The position numbers and the translations under genes were made by a program. Source: Candidatus Competibacteraceae bacterium (GTDB lineage: Bacteria > Pseudomonadota > Gammaproteobacteria > Competibacterales > Competibacteraceae). From it: 38,040 nt of DNA. Shown piece after piece: positions 1 to 8,574 of the stretch. The notes under the pieces are model-generated. The model ran no database searches and had not been told where the DNA came from. It saw only the letters and a list, made by a program, of their open reading frames with translations. Position 1 is the first letter of the stretch. Every line of letters starts with the position of its first letter. Where the stretch lies: positions 1 to 38,040 of the forward strand of contig JAPUDV010000131.1 in the NCBI GenBank assembly GCA_027492875.1, read 5' to 3'.

Positions 1-23
1 GCCGGCTTGAGCCGTCCTCCGAA

Positions 24-46
24 ACCACCGCCTTCAAGGCGGTGGT
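24..46. repeat. Perfect inverted repeat, IS200/IS605-like end or terminator
   Basis: Two 11-nt arms (24-34 and 36-46) are exact reverse complements around a single central base. The sequence reads ACCACCGCCTT on the left and AAGGCGGTGGT on the right. Hairpins of this 'CCGCCTT/AAGGCGG' type are common at the right end of IS200/IS605 elements just after tnpB, and they also serve as terminators. The window begins only 23 nt earlier, so no upstream tnpB can be seen. The inverted repeat itself is certain; its assignment to a mobile element is a guess. Confidence 0.45.
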
Positions 47-84
47 CGTTCATTTAGTAGTTTCTGCCAGACCATTTCTGAAAC

Positions 85-285
85 GTGGCTGGCGAAGCGT
101 CTCGTATCGCCCAGGGCGATACACGGCGAACGGCTGGCCATGATCGAAGTGCATCTATCGGTGATAGGCCAGCAGATTGGCACATTGACGCGGTCGTCTA
201 CTCGGGCAAGCCGAAACTGGGCAGCCTCAAGCAGCGCGTGGAACGCATCGAACACCGGCTGGACCTGAGCGACCCGGCACACTGA
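85..285 (+). CDS. Short ORF of unknown function, possibly a gene remnant
   Basis: This 66-codon ORF has a C-terminal half that looks protein-like (GKPKLGSLKQRVERIEHRLDL), with the charge pattern of a short amphipathic helix. Its N-terminal half is arginine-rich and looks like read-through of non-coding DNA. I recognise no family. No convincing Shine-Dalgarno sequence precedes the ATG. An opposing ORF covers 34-330 and looks even less protein-like. It may be the tail of a decayed gene whose front lies left of the window, or it may not be coding at all. Confidence 0.2.
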   Translation: MAGEASRIAQGDTRRTAGHDRSASIGDRPADWHIDAVVYSGKPKLGSLKQRVERIEHRLDLSDPAH

Positions 286-318
286 ATTCGCCGGCAATCT
301 TTGGCCGGTCGAAACGAA

Positions 319-344
319 AAAGGCTTGCATCCCTGCAAGCCTTT
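319..344 (-). terminator. Rho-independent terminator downstream of tRNA-Thr
   Basis: Arms of 11 nt (AAAGGCTTGCA and TGCAAGCCTTT) enclose a 4-nt loop. Read on the minus strand the hairpin is followed by T-rich sequence (TTCGTTT). It lies 7 nt past the CCA end of the minus-strand tRNA-Thr, where a tRNA terminator is expected. On the plus strand it is followed by GTTTTC, so it could act in both directions. Confidence 0.75.
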
Positions 345-351
345 GTTTTCA

Positions 352-427
<76 letters not shown>

Positions 428-446
428 GAAATTTTTTAGGGCGGGA

Positions 447-475
447 ACTATAGCCCACTCAAATCCGACATACAA
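447..475 (-). promoter_or_regulatory. Likely sigma70 promoter of tRNA-Thr
   Basis: On the minus strand a TATAGT hexamer (447-452, five of six matches to the -10 consensus) lies about 20 nt upstream of the tRNA. A weak -35 candidate TTGTAT (470-475) sits 17 nt further upstream. The discriminator between the -10 and the likely start is GC-rich, as in stringently controlled stable-RNA promoters. The assignment rests on position and hexamers only. Confidence 0.55.
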
Positions 476-493
476 GGTTCGATTCGCCTCGGC

Positions 494-1225
494 TCAGAGA
501 AGCTTCAGGCACTGCCGGACGGCCGGCAGATGGCGGCGGCTGACTTCCAGCCGCTCGGGAATTTCGTGAAAAACCAATTGCACGCTCTCGTCGATGGTTT
601 TTTCCAGCCCGGCGATCTGCGCTACCATCGCCAGCGCGTTGCGGTGCGCCCGCACCACCCGGCCTCCCAGATCCCGTTCCAGCGTTTTCAGTGTTTCCTC
701 GATCAACGCCTCGCCGTGGCAGTGGCGGACCATGACGTATTTCTGGTCGGCCTGAAAATAATACACGTCGGCCAGCGGAATCAGCTCCAGCCGCTGGCCG
801 AGCCGGGCACGGATGTGGGTGCGCCCCGTCCCCTCGCGCTCCACCGTTAGGCTGGCCAGTTGCGCCCGGTTGAGCCGGGCGGCGCTAGCCAGCGCCTGTT
901 CGAGCCGTTCCAGCCGAACCGGTTTAAGCAGGTAGGCGACCGCGTGGGTCTCGAAGGCGTCCAGCGCGTGTTCGCTGTAGGCCGTGACGAAGATGAGCGC
1001 GGGCGGCTGGGGCAGTGTCGCCAGCCGCCGGGCGGTTTCCAGACCGTCCAGGCCGGGCATCTGGATGTCCAGCAGGACGATGTCGGGTTGCAGACTGGCG
1101 GCGAGCCGCAAGGCATCCGCGCCGTTGCTCGCTTCGCCGCAGGGTTCGTGGTCGGGCAGGCGACCGAGCAGCTCCCGCAGTCGGTCGCGGGCCGGCGGTT
1201 CATCATCGACGATCAGCACTTTCAT
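494..1225 (-). CDS. LytTR-family response regulator (AlgR/LytR type)
   Basis: This 243-aa cytoplasmic transcription factor has an N-terminal receiver domain (about residues 1-120), with the acidic pair DD at 7-8 and the likely phospho-acceptor Asp53 in VLLDIQMPG, followed by the switch/Lys region TAYSEHA...LLKPV. The C-terminal third is a LytTR DNA-binding domain (DVYYFQADQKYVMV...RAHRNALAMV). I chose the ATG at 1225 because the receiver domain starts there (MKVLIVDDE); the frame stays open upstream into ispH but that part is not protein-like. It follows ispH by 34 nt on the same strand and may be its last co-transcribed gene. No LytS/AlgZ-type sensor kinase is present in the window, so its partner and targets are unknown. 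AlgR-like is the best family label, but I do not assign the symbol. Confidence 0.9.
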   Translation of the reverse strand: MKVLIVDDEPPARDRLRELLGRLPDHEPCGEASNGADALRLAASLQPDIVLLDIQMPGLDGLETARRLATLPQPPALIFVTAYSEHALDAFETHAVAYLLKPVRLERLEQALASAARLNRAQLASLTVEREGTGRTHIRARLGQRLELIPLADVYYFQADQKYVMVRHCHGEALIEETLKTLERDLGGRVVRAHRNALAMVAQIAGLEKTIDESVQLVFHEIPERLEVSRRHLPAVRQCLKLL

Positions 1226-1259
1226 GGCGACACGATCCGCATAGGCATCAACCGATGCT

Positions 1260-2198
1260 TCAGCGCAATTCCCTGGGCAGCGCGAACACCACATTTTCGG
1301 CGCGGCCGCCGCTTTCGCTGATGGTCGTCGCGCCCAACTCCCGCAAGCGGGCGATCACCTGCCGCACCAGCACTTCGGGCGCCGAGGCGCCAGCCGTCAC
1401 GCCGATGGCAGTCTTGTCCGCCAGCCACGTCGGATGGATGTCCTCGGGGCCGTCGATCAGGTAGGCCGGCGTGCCCTGTTTTTCCGCGAGTTCCCGCAGC
1501 CGGTTGGAATTGGAACTGCTGCGGGAGCCGACCACCAGCAACAGTTCGCAGCGGCCCGACAGTTCCTTCACCGCATCCTGACGGTTCTGGGTGGCGTAGC
1601 AGATGTCATCCTTGCGCGGTCCCTGAATGGCCGGAAACCGCTCGCGCAGGACGGCGACAATCCGCGCCGTGTCGTCCACCGACAGGGTGGTTTGGGTCAC
1701 GTAGGCCAGTTCGGCGGGGTTGCGCACGGTCAATGTTCGCGCGTCCTCGACCGTCTCCACCAGATACATTCGCCCGCCCCGGCCGGCATCGTACTGGCCC
1801 ATGGTGCCCTCGACTTCCGGATGGCCGGCGTGACCGATCAGCACCACTTCATGGCCCGAGCTGCCGTGGCGGGCGACTTCCATGTGGACCTTGGTCACCA
1901 GCGGACAGGTGGCGTCGAACACTTTCAGACCACGCCGCGCCGCTTCTTCCCGCACGGTTTGCGAGACGCCGTGGGCGCTGAAAATCACGGTCGCGTCCTC
2001 GGGCACTTCGTCCAGTTCCTCGACGAACACCGCGCCGCGGCGGCGCAGGTCGTCCACCACGAAACGGTTGTGCACGACTTCGTGGCGGACGTAGATCGGC
2101 GCGCCGAACAATTCCAGCGCCCGGTCGACGATGCCGATGGCCCGGTCCACTCCAGCGCAGAAGCCGCGTGGGTTGGCCAGGTGGATGTGTACGCTCAT
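1260..2198 (-). CDS. ispH: 4-hydroxy-3-methylbut-2-enyl diphosphate reductase
   Basis: IspH (LytB) catalyses the last step of the MEP isoprenoid pathway, reducing HMBPP to IPP and DMAPP with a [4Fe-4S] cluster. The 312-aa length is normal. The three cluster cysteines are visible: Cys14 in [13 protein letters not shown], the second in [13 protein letters not shown], and the third in [11 protein letters not shown]. The EE/TQTT and SNSNRL motifs of the family are also present. It lies downstream of lspA with a 27-nt gap, in the classic gammaproteobacterial ribF-ileS-lspA-(fkpB)-ispH order, but no fkpB lies between. The ATG at 2198 gives the standard N-terminus. Confidence 0.97.
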   Translation of the reverse strand: MSVHIHLANPRGFCAGVDRAIGIVDRALELFGAPIYVRHEVVHNRFVVDDLRRRGAVFVEELDEVPEDATVIFSAHGVSQTVREEAARRGLKVFDATCPLVTKVHMEVARHGSSGHEVVLIGHAGHPEVEGTMGQYDAGRGGRMYLVETVEDARTLTVRNPAELAYVTQTTLSVDDTARIVAVLRERFPAIQGPRKDDICYATQNRQDAVKELSGRCELLLVVGSRSSSNSNRLRELAEKQGTPAYLIDGPEDIHPTWLADKTAIGVTAGASAPEVLVRQVIARLRELGATTISESGGRAENVVFALPRELR

Positions 2199-2225
2199 GC
2201 AGGTCTCCCGCGAGTCGGCCGTGGG

Positions 2226-2726
2226 TCAGGCGCCGTCAGCCGGGGTTTTCGGATTGCTGGATCGGCCGGACCACAGGCTGTCCAGCACCAGCAGCATCGC
2301 GCCGACGGTGATGGCCGAATCGGCGATATTGAAAGCCGGCCAGTACCAGCGCTGGTAGTAAATTTGGATGAAATCGATCACCTGGCCTAGCCAGGCGCGG
2401 TCGATCAGGTTGCCGATCGCCCCGCCCAGGATCAGCGCCAGCGCCGCCGCCAGCCGTTTTTCCGCTGGCTGAAGCCGCCGCAGCCAGACGATCAGTCCGA
2501 TGCTGACCAGCAGCCCCAGCCCCAAAAAGAGCCAGCGCTGCCAGCCCCCGGCGCCGGCCAGAAAGCTGAAGGCGGCACCGGTGTTATAGGTCAGCAGCAG
2601 GTTGAACGAAGGTAATACCGGTACCGGCTGATGAAACGTCAGCAGTGTTTCGGCGAGAAATTTGGTGCCCTGATCCAGCACGATCACCGCTCCGCTCAGC
2701 CACCAGCACCCGCGAAATGCAGCCAT
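2226..2726 (-). CDS. lspA: Lipoprotein signal peptidase (signal peptidase II)
   Basis: LspA removes the signal peptide from diacylated prolipoproteins in the inner membrane. The 166-aa product has four hydrophobic segments and the family motifs: DQGTKF near the N-terminus, NTGAAFSFL, and the two catalytic aspartates in GGAIGNLIDRAWLG and FNIADSAITVG. I take the ATG at 2726, which overlaps the ileS stop codon by one base (TGATG). The frame stays open further upstream, but that stretch lies inside ileS and is arginine-rich read-through. The overlap implies translational coupling with ileS. Confidence 0.96.
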   Translation of the reverse strand: MAAFRGCWWLSGAVIVLDQGTKFLAETLLTFHQPVPVLPSFNLLLTYNTGAAFSFLAGAGGWQRWLFLGLGLLVSIGLIVWLRRLQPAEKRLAAALALILGGAIGNLIDRAWLGQVIDFIQIYYQRWYWPAFNIADSAITVGAMLLVLDSLWSGRSSNPKTPADGA

Positions 2727-5560
2727 CAGGCGTAACGCCGCATTTCGCCGCCGCCGGCGACATTGTCCACGCAGCGCCCGCATAGCTCCGGATGTTCGGG
2801 GTAATGGCCGACATCGGCGCGATGGTGCCAGCAGCGCACGCATTTATCCTCGCTGCTGGGCACGACCTGGATCGCTAGCGCCTGGCCGTTGAACGAGGTC
2901 GGTTCCGCGCTGTCTGGCGCTTCGGCCAGCGGCCGTACCCGGGCGTGGGAGGTGATGAGGAAAAACCGCAGTTCGTCCTCGATCCGCCGTAAATCCGCCG
3001 CCAGCTCGCCGTCGCAGTACAGATCCACCTCGGCATCCAGCCCCGAACCGATGCTGCCTTCGATCCGCAAGCGCTCCAGCTTCTTGCCCACCAGTTCGCG
3101 CACCGCGACCAAGCGGTCCCAGTAGGCCGCGTTGAGCGGTTCGGCGTCATCGATCGCGAACAGGCCATCGTACCAGGTGGTCAGAAACACCGACGGACCC
3201 CGCTCGCCCGGCAGGTTTCGCCAGATTTCCTCGGCGGTGAAGCTGAGAATCGGCGCCAGCCAGCGCGTCATCGCTTCGACGATGTGGTACAGGGCGGTTT
3301 GCGCCGAGCGGCGGGCGATGCTGTCGCGCTGGGTGGTGTACTGGCGATCCTTGATGATGTCCAGATACAGACTGCCCATGTCCACCGAGCAGAAGTTGTG
3401 GATCTTCTGGTAGATCAGGTGGAACAGGTACTGGTCGTAAGCATCCAGGATCTCGTCCTGCAAACGGCGGGTGCGGTCCACCGCCCAGCGATCCAGCGCC
3501 AGCATCCGTTCCGGTGGCAGCCGATGGTGGATCGGATCGAAGCCGTTGAGATTGGCCAGCAGGAAGCGGGCGGTGTTGCGCATCCGCCGGTAGGAATCGG
3601 CCATGCGCTTGAGAATTTCGTCGGAGACGTTCATCTCGCCGCGATAGTCGGTCGCCGCCGCCCACAGCCGCAGCACGTCGGCGCCCAGTGAATTGACCAC
3701 CTTTTGCGGCGCGACCACGTTACCCAGCGACTTCGACATCTTGCGGCCTTGGGCGTCCACGGTGAAGCCGTGAGTTAGCAGACCCTTGTAGGGCGCCACG
3801 CCGCGCATCGCCACCGAGGCCAGCAGCGAGGACTGAAACCAGCCGCGATGCTGGTCGGAGCCTTCCAGGTACAGTTCAGCCGGGAAGCGCAGTTCCGGGC
3901 GGCGTTCCAGCACCGAGGCATGGGTGGTTCCGGAATCGAACCAGACATCCAGAGTATCGGGGATTTTGTCGTAATGGGCGGCGTCCGCGCCCAGCAACTC
4001 CGCCGGATCGAGTGTGAACCAGGCGTCGATGCCGCCCTGTTCGATGCGTTGCGCCACCTGTTCCATCAGATCCAGCGTGGCCGGGTGCAATTCGCCGGTT
4101 TTTTTGTGGGCGAACAGAGTGATCGGCACCCCCCAGGAGCGCTGGCGAGACACGCACCAGTCGGGGCGGTTGGTCACCATGCCCTGAATCCGCGCCTTGC
4201 CCCAGTCCGGGGTGAAGCGCACCTTCTCGATCTCACTCAGCGCGCGGGCGCGCAGCCCGTGTTGATCCATGCCGATAAACCACTGCGGGGTGGCGCGGAA
4301 GATGATCGGGGTCTTGTGCCGCCAGCAATGCGGGTAGCTGTGGGTCAGCCGGGCGGCACGTAGCAACATGCCGTGCGCCTTGAGGACATCGATCACCCGT
4401 TCGTTGGCGGCGAATACATGCAGGCCGGCGAATAGCGGGGTGTCGGGCAGAAACTTGCCGTCCGGGCCGACCGGATTGTCCACCGGCAACCCGTAGCGGG
4501 AGCCGACCACATAGTCCTCCTGGCCATGGGCGGGAGCGGTATGCACCGCGCCGGTGCCAGCCTCGGTGGTGACGTGATCGCCGAGGATGACCGGTACTTC
4601 GCGGTCGTAGAACGGATGGCGCAGCGCCAATCCCTCCAGGTCGGCGCCCGAGCCGTAGGCGATCACCTGATAGTCGTCGATGCGCCAGCGCGCCAGCGAG
4701 TCTTGCAACAAGGGTTCGGTGACGAGCAAGCGCTCTTGACCCCGGTCGGTTTCGACCTGCGCCACCACGTATTCGAATCCCGGATTGACCGCCACCGCCC
4801 GGTTGGCGGGCAGCGTCCACGGCGTGGTGGTCCAGATGACCACGGACAGCGGCCCCTTGCCTTCGTGGCCCTCGACGTGGCGCAGGCGGGCCAGCAAGGT
4901 CTCGGGATTGGCCACCGGAAAGCGCACGTCGATGGCCAGCGAATCGCGGTCCTCGTATTCGACCTCGGCCTCGGCCAGCGCCGAGCCGCAGTCGATGCAC
5001 CAGTACACCGGCTTGGAACCACGGTACAGGTGGCCGTTGGCGACGATCCGCGCCAGCGCGCGCACGATGTCGGCCTCGGCCCGGAAGTCCATGGTCAGAT
5101 AGGGATTCTCCCAGTCCCCCAACACGCCCAGGCGCTGGAAATCGACGCTTTGGTGGGCGACCTGCTCGGCGGCAAAGGCGCGGCAGGCGGCGCGGAATTC
5201 GCGGGCATCGACCTTGACCCCGACTTTGCCCAGTTTTTTTTCCACCATCTGCTCGATCGGCAGGCCGTGGCAGTCCCAACCCGGCACGTAGGGGGCATCG
5301 AAACCGCTCAGGGTGCGAGCTTTGACGATGATGTCCTTGAGCACCTTGTTGACGGCGTGGCCGATGTGAATCACCCCGTTGGCGTAGGGCGGGCCGTCGT
5401 GCAGCACGAATTTCGGCCGTCCGGCGAATTCGGCGCGCTGGCGGCGATACAGGTCCAGTTCCCGCCAATAACGCAGCAGATCCGGCTCGCGCTTGGCGAG
5501 ATCCGCCTTCATCGGAAAAGCGGTTTGGGGAAGATTGAGAGTGTTTTTGTAATCAGCCAC
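2726..5560 (-). CDS. ileS: Isoleucyl-tRNA synthetase
   Basis: This 944-aa class Ia aminoacyl-tRNA synthetase charges tRNA-Ile. The HIGH signature (residues 65-68, in [12 protein letters not shown]) and the KMSKS loop (607-611) form the ATP site. A CP1 editing insert lies between them ([28 protein letters not shown]). The C-terminus carries the zinc-binding pairs CVRC and CGRC (about residues 905-932) seen in the bacterial ileS1 type. The start is GTG at 5560, giving [11 protein letters not shown], the usual N-terminus. It sits 34 nt after ribF and overlaps lspA by one base. A dispersed palindromic repeat occupies the ribF-ileS junction. Confidence 0.98.
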   Translation of the reverse strand: MADYKNTLNLPQTAFPMKADLAKREPDLLRYWRELDLYRRQRAEFAGRPKFVLHDGPPYANGVIHIGHAVNKVLKDIIVKARTLSGFDAPYVPGWDCHGLPIEQMVEKKLGKVGVKVDAREFRAACRAFAAEQVAHQSVDFQRLGVLGDWENPYLTMDFRAEADIVRALARIVANGHLYRGSKPVYWCIDCGSALAEAEVEYEDRDSLAIDVRFPVANPETLLARLRHVEGHEGKGPLSVVIWTTTPWTLPANRAVAVNPGFEYVVAQVETDRGQERLLVTEPLLQDSLARWRIDDYQVIAYGSGADLEGLALRHPFYDREVPVILGDHVTTEAGTGAVHTAPAHGQEDYVVGSRYGLPVDNPVGPDGKFLPDTPLFAGLHVFAANERVIDVLKAHGMLLRAARLTHSYPHCWRHKTPIIFRATPQWFIGMDQHGLRARALSEIEKVRFTPDWGKARIQGMVTNRPDWCVSRQRSWGVPITLFAHKKTGELHPATLDLMEQVAQRIEQGGIDAWFTLDPAELLGADAAHYDKIPDTLDVWFDSGTTHASVLERRPELRFPAELYLEGSDQHRGWFQSSLLASVAMRGVAPYKGLLTHGFTVDAQGRKMSKSLGNVVAPQKVVNSLGADVLRLWAAATDYRGEMNVSDEILKRMADSYRRMRNTARFLLANLNGFDPIHHRLPPERMLALDRWAVDRTRRLQDEILDAYDQYLFHLIYQKIHNFCSVDMGSLYLDIIKDRQYTTQRDSIARRSAQTALYHIVEAMTRWLAPILSFTAEEIWRNLPGERGPSVFLTTWYDGLFAIDDAEPLNAAYWDRLVAVRELVGKKLERLRIEGSIGSGLDAEVDLYCDGELAADLRRIEDELRFFLITSHARVRPLAEAPDSAEPTSFNGQALAIQVVPSSEDKCVRCWHHRADVGHYPEHPELCGRCVDNVAGGGEMRRYA

Positions 5561-5590
5561 GGTAAGCCTCTAAAAACCGGTGCGAGAACG

Positions 5591-5670
5591 CTCCTCATCC
5601 TTTTGGGAGAGGGAGTGAGGGGCTCCCTGCTCCCCGTAGGAGAGGGGCTGGGGGTGAGGGGATGGGGATG
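5591..5670. repeat. Dispersed palindromic repeat (copy A, double unit)
   Basis: Two adjacent partial units (about 5594-5622 and 5630-5661) share the pattern 'CTCC...GGAGAGGG..TGAGGGG'. Related copies occur at 8763-8800, 17261-17308 and 25183-25210. Each has complementary CTCC/GGAG cores followed by a G-rich tail. Here the unit overlaps the 3' end of ribF and the spacer before ileS. Such REP-like units are widespread in proteobacterial genomes; I have not matched it to a named family. Confidence 0.7.
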
Positions 5671-6602
5671 TCCCGTTCGGCGAAATAGGTTCGGGCGGTC
5701 TGCTCGTCCCGTCGGATCTGTGCTTGCAGGGCGGCCAGCGACTCGAAGCGCTGTTCCGGACGCAGATAATGCAGAAAATCGACTTTGACGTGCCGGCCGT
5801 ACAGATCGCCCTGGAAGTCGAGTAGATGCACTTCCAGCCGCTCGCGCTCGCCCGCCACCGTGGGGCGGCGGCCGACGTTGGCGATACCGGGCCAGGGCGG
5901 CAGCGCCGGGTCGCCGAGCAGCACGGCGTAGACGCCGGAAACCGGCGTGACCCGGCGGTGCAAGTGGATGTTGGCGGTCGGAAAGCCGATGGTGCGGCCA
6001 CGGCGGTCGCCGTGCGCCACCCGCCCGCACAGGTCGTAGGGCCGGCCCAGAAGTCGCGCCGCCAATTCCAGCTCGCCCCCCGCCAGCGCTTGGCGGACGC
6101 GGGTGCTGCTGACCCGCTCGCCGTCCAGGATATGGCTGTGGCTGTCGGCGACGCTGAAACCGTGTCGCTGACCGGCCGCAACCAGCAGGGCGAAATCGCC
6201 GGCGCGACGGTGGCCGAAACGGAAATCGTCGCCGATCACCAGATGGCGGATGCCCAGGCGGTGCACCAGCAGGTCGTCGATGAAAGCCTCCGCCGGCATG
6301 GCCGCCAGTCGGTGATCGAATTCCAGGCACAGCACCCGCTCGATGCCCAAATCCTCCAGCGCCAGCAGTTTTTCCCGCAGCCGCATCAGCCGGGCCGGCG
6401 GGACGTTGGGGCCGGCGAAGAATTCCTGCGGCTGCGGCTCGAAGGTGATGACCAGTCGCGGCAGATTCAGCCGCGCGGCCTGCTCGGCCAGTTGGTCCAG
6501 AATCCGCCGGTGACCGAGATGGACGCCGTCGAAGTTGCCGATGGTGGCGACGCAGCCTCGATGGCGGGGCCGAAGATTGTGTTGACCGCGGATGAGTTCC
6601 AT
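5595..6602 (-). CDS. ribF: Bifunctional riboflavin kinase / FAD synthetase
   Basis: RibF phosphorylates riboflavin to FMN and adenylylates it to FAD. The N-terminal FAD synthetase domain has the nucleotide-binding NFDGVHLGH (residues 23-31) and the VIGDDFRFG motif. The C-terminal riboflavin kinase domain has GRVAHGDRRGRTIGFPTANI. I chose the ATG at 6602 (MELIRGQHNL), the standard N-terminus; the open frame beyond it is not protein-like. At 335 aa the protein is about 20 residues longer than usual. The extra C-terminus after YFAERD is encoded by the dispersed repeat (5591-5670) and is rich in Pro, Ser and Leu. It heads the ribF-ileS-lspA-ispH cluster. Confidence 0.96.
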   Translation of the reverse strand: MELIRGQHNLRPRHRGCVATIGNFDGVHLGHRRILDQLAEQAARLNLPRLVITFEPQPQEFFAGPNVPPARLMRLREKLLALEDLGIERVLCLEFDHRLAAMPAEAFIDDLLVHRLGIRHLVIGDDFRFGHRRAGDFALLVAAGQRHGFSVADSHSHILDGERVSSTRVRQALAGGELELAARLLGRPYDLCGRVAHGDRRGRTIGFPTANIHLHRRVTPVSGVYAVLLGDPALPPWPGIANVGRRPTVAGERERLEVHLLDFQGDLYGRHVKVDFLHYLRPEQRFESLAALQAQIRRDEQTARTYFAERDIPIPSPPAPLLRGAGSPSLPLPKG

Positions 6603-6952
6603 GCCGGTTGTAGAGGGTCTGGGAGTCGGGTGGCGGGCGAAGAACGCCATTATAGGGATAATGACCGGATTCTTAACACATCGGCATCCGTGTCCGATGC
6701 GACCGGGGTAACCGGATCGCCGTCCGCTTCTCCGCCCCTGTGGCGTCAGGCAGTCAGTCTGGCATCTCCCGACCAGACCCATGAACCGCGCGGGAAGTCG
6801 CGGTCAGCCGCTTCCGCCGATCGGGCGCTTCGTCCGGTCGTGCTGGATGGATTGGGCATGGCGGACCGATCTGCGTTTCTTCGGCTTGGTGGGGTCCGTC
6901 GGGGATGCGGTCGCGGTGGGCGTGGTCGTGAGGGATGCCGTCCGCAAAGCCC
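6603..6952. other. Gene-free spacer between slipin and ribF
   Basis: These 350 nt carry no ORF that looks coding on either strand. The minus-strand frame running out of the slipin region gives a His/Arg/Pro-rich translation without a start signal and is probably read-through. I see no clear terminator with a T-run and no tRNA-like fold. A promoter for ribF must lie near 6610-6700 on the minus strand, but I find no convincing hexamers. Confidence 0.4.
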
Positions 6953-8101
6953 TCAGTGCGCCGGCAGATCGATGCGCACCGTATCGCGCAATACGCCATC
7001 CAGACCGCCGAACACGGTCAGCCGTTCGACCTTGTCCACGACCTTCTCCAGCGCTTCCAGTTCCTTGAGGCGCAGAAGAATCGGGTTTTCCTCCATCAGC
7101 TTCGCCGTGTTGAGCAGCGAGCGAGTGGCGGCGACTTCCTCGCGCCGGCGAATGACGTTGGCCTGCGCCGCCTTTTCGGCGGTCACCACCTGGTTGAGAA
7201 TCTCCTTCATCTCGCCGGGCAGGATCACGTCCTTGATACCGACCGTTTCCAGTTCCAGCCCGTGTGGGTTGACCCGTTCCGCCACGTAGTTCCGCACGAC
7301 CTGATCCAGCGGGTCCTTGTCGCCGAGCAAGCCGTCCAAAGGCTGCGTGCCGATGGCTTGCCGCAAACCGAACTGCAAGGTCCGGTACAGGTACTCGGCG
7401 ATGTTGCCCAGTTCGCCGCGCGCCTTGACCGGATCGGCGATTCGGTACACCGCCGACAGGTTCACCCGCAGACTGACCTTGTCCTTGGTCAGGATTTCCT
7501 GGCCGGAGACTTCCACGGTCTGCAAGCGCAGATCCACGGTTTCCACCTTGACGACCCGGTTGAAGCGCCAGAAGGCGTGCAGACCGGGCGGCAGAGTGCG
7601 GACCAGTTCGCCATCCACCAGCAGCAGACCGATGTGCTTGTCTTCGACCTCGGCGGCCAGAATGAAGCCGTTCAGGTTCTTGCCCAGGGCCGCCGACGGC
7701 CGCGTCAGCAGGGCGGCGTGCGCCCGCGACAAGGCGTAGTCCGTACCGGTGTTCAGTAGCTCCACCTTCACCTCGACCGGACCGCGCCAGTAGACTTGGC
7801 GGGCCGCCGGCGGCAACACGCCTTCCAGGCGGCCGTTCTTGTAGATCAGGCCGACCTGGCGTTCGCCGGTCTCCACCACCTGGAAGTGCCGTTCCACCAA
7901 AGCCGGCTCGGTCCGCAGCAACACATCCAGCCACGGGTGATTGAATTCGGCCACGGTCAGATCGTAGCGCTGAACCTCGTGGCGGCGCAGCGGATCGAAC
8001 CAGCGGTAGACCCCCGGTTCCAGAATGGCCACCAACCGGCGGTCGTACAGGTGAAGCCCACGCTCGTTTTGGGCAATGACGACTCGTTGGAAACCCAACA
8101 T
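6953..8101 (-). CDS. Slipin-family SPFH/Band 7 protein
   Basis: This 382-aa protein resembles bacterial slipins, prohibitin/stomatin relatives thought to organise membrane microdomains. The Band 7/SPFH region spans roughly residues 190-340 (EILTKDKVSLRVNLSAVYRI...LGNIAEYLYRTLQFGLRQAIG...GLELETVGIKDVILPGEM), followed by a helical stretch rich in Glu, Lys and Ala. The N-terminal ~180 residues form a slipin-specific extension (IAQNERGLHLYDRRLVAILEPGVYRWFD). No strong membrane segment is visible. I prefer the ATG at 8101, because AAGGAG lies 7 nt upstream; an ATG at 8122 in frame would add seven residues. It stands alone, with no NfeD-type protease partner beside it. Confidence 0.85.
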   Translation of the reverse strand: MLGFQRVVIAQNERGLHLYDRRLVAILEPGVYRWFDPLRRHEVQRYDLTVAEFNHPWLDVLLRTEPALVERHFQVVETGERQVGLIYKNGRLEGVLPPAARQVYWRGPVEVKVELLNTGTDYALSRAHAALLTRPSAALGKNLNGFILAAEVEDKHIGLLLVDGELVRTLPPGLHAFWRFNRVVKVETVDLRLQTVEVSGQEILTKDKVSLRVNLSAVYRIADPVKARGELGNIAEYLYRTLQFGLRQAIGTQPLDGLLGDKDPLDQVVRNYVAERVNPHGLELETVGIKDVILPGEMKEILNQVVTAEKAAQANVIRRREEVAATRSLLNTAKLMEENPILLRLKELEALEKVVDKVERLTVFGGLDGVLRDTVRIDLPAH

Positions 8102-8113
8102 CTTGATTCTCCT
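8102..8113 (-). promoter_or_regulatory. Strong ribosome binding site deciding the slipin start
   Basis: On the minus strand AAGGAG is followed by a 7-nt spacer and the ATG at 8101. The alternative upstream ATG at 8122 has no comparable site, so initiation at 8101 is favoured. Confidence 0.7.
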
Positions 8114-8122
8114 TGTGAACAT

Positions 8123-8522
8123 ATTTTGGGTCTTCCTGTTCCGCCGTATCCGGCGGGCGAGCGTGACGTGTTGCTATCGGCACCGATTCCGGTCCGCCAC
8201 CGCCGAGCGAGCGTCAGGATGTCATTGAGAACGGCTCCTGCCGGTTATTGAGTGAACAAACAGGGTTATAAGGATTGGGAGCGCGCCCCACGCCCGTGCG
8301 GCGGGCGACGGGGCGGACCGGGCCGATGACCGGCGGGCCTGCCGCAACGCGAGGCATCCCTGCCCACTATCGCCGCGATCGGCTGGCCGCTCATCGGCGT
8401 CGATCCGTTGCCCGCCGCGCAAAGCCGCGCGGGCGCTGCGGGCCGGTCCTCAATATCACGCCGAAACGCGAGGTCGACAACCGCCCGCCGGGACGGCTCC
8501 CGGGTGTTGCGAGGATGGATGT
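8123..8522. other. Gene-free GC-rich tract upstream of slipin
   Basis: About 400 nt without a supported gene. The ORFs here are low-complexity Arg/Pro/Gly translations on both strands. The tract contains several short GC-rich inverted repeats but no T-run terminator. The stretch 8240-8280 is locally AT-richer (TTGTTCACTCAATAACC on the minus strand) and may hold the slipin promoter, although I cannot define hexamers with confidence. Confidence 0.35.
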
Positions 8523-8574
8523 TGGTAGCATCCAGAGCGGATTCGAACCGCAAGCCTGTTCAGGGCCTTATCCA
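8523..8574 (-). pseudogene. Truncated tRNA-like fragment (T arm and ACCA end)
   Basis: On the minus strand GCGG-TTCGAAT-CCGC (8537-8551) is a textbook T-arm loop with a 4-bp stem. Upstream a possible 5-bp stem encloses the loop CTGAACA, which would place GAA in the anticodon position. Downstream lies an ACCA (8523-8526). There is no D arm and no matching acceptor stem, so this is not a functional tRNA. It begins immediately 3' of the tRNA-Arg-like cloverleaf. It could be a decayed tRNA or chance. Confidence 0.3.

Noticed and set aside
1434..2390. Long plus-strand ORF opposite ispH and lspA
   Set aside because: It is a shadow of ispH/lspA; the translation is His/Gln/Arg-rich with no domain, while the opposite strand encodes clear IspH.
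4526..5788. 420-codon plus-strand ORF opposite ileS
   Set aside because: GC-rich antisense shadow of ileS with no recognisable motif.
5826..7289. 487-codon plus-strand ORF opposite ribF and slipin
   Set aside because: It spans two genes and their spacer, and has biased composition; antisense shadow.
6804..8183. 459-codon minus-strand ORF overlapping slipin in another frame
   Set aside because: Low-complexity Arg/Gly/Pro translation; the slipin frame carries the real Band 7 motifs.
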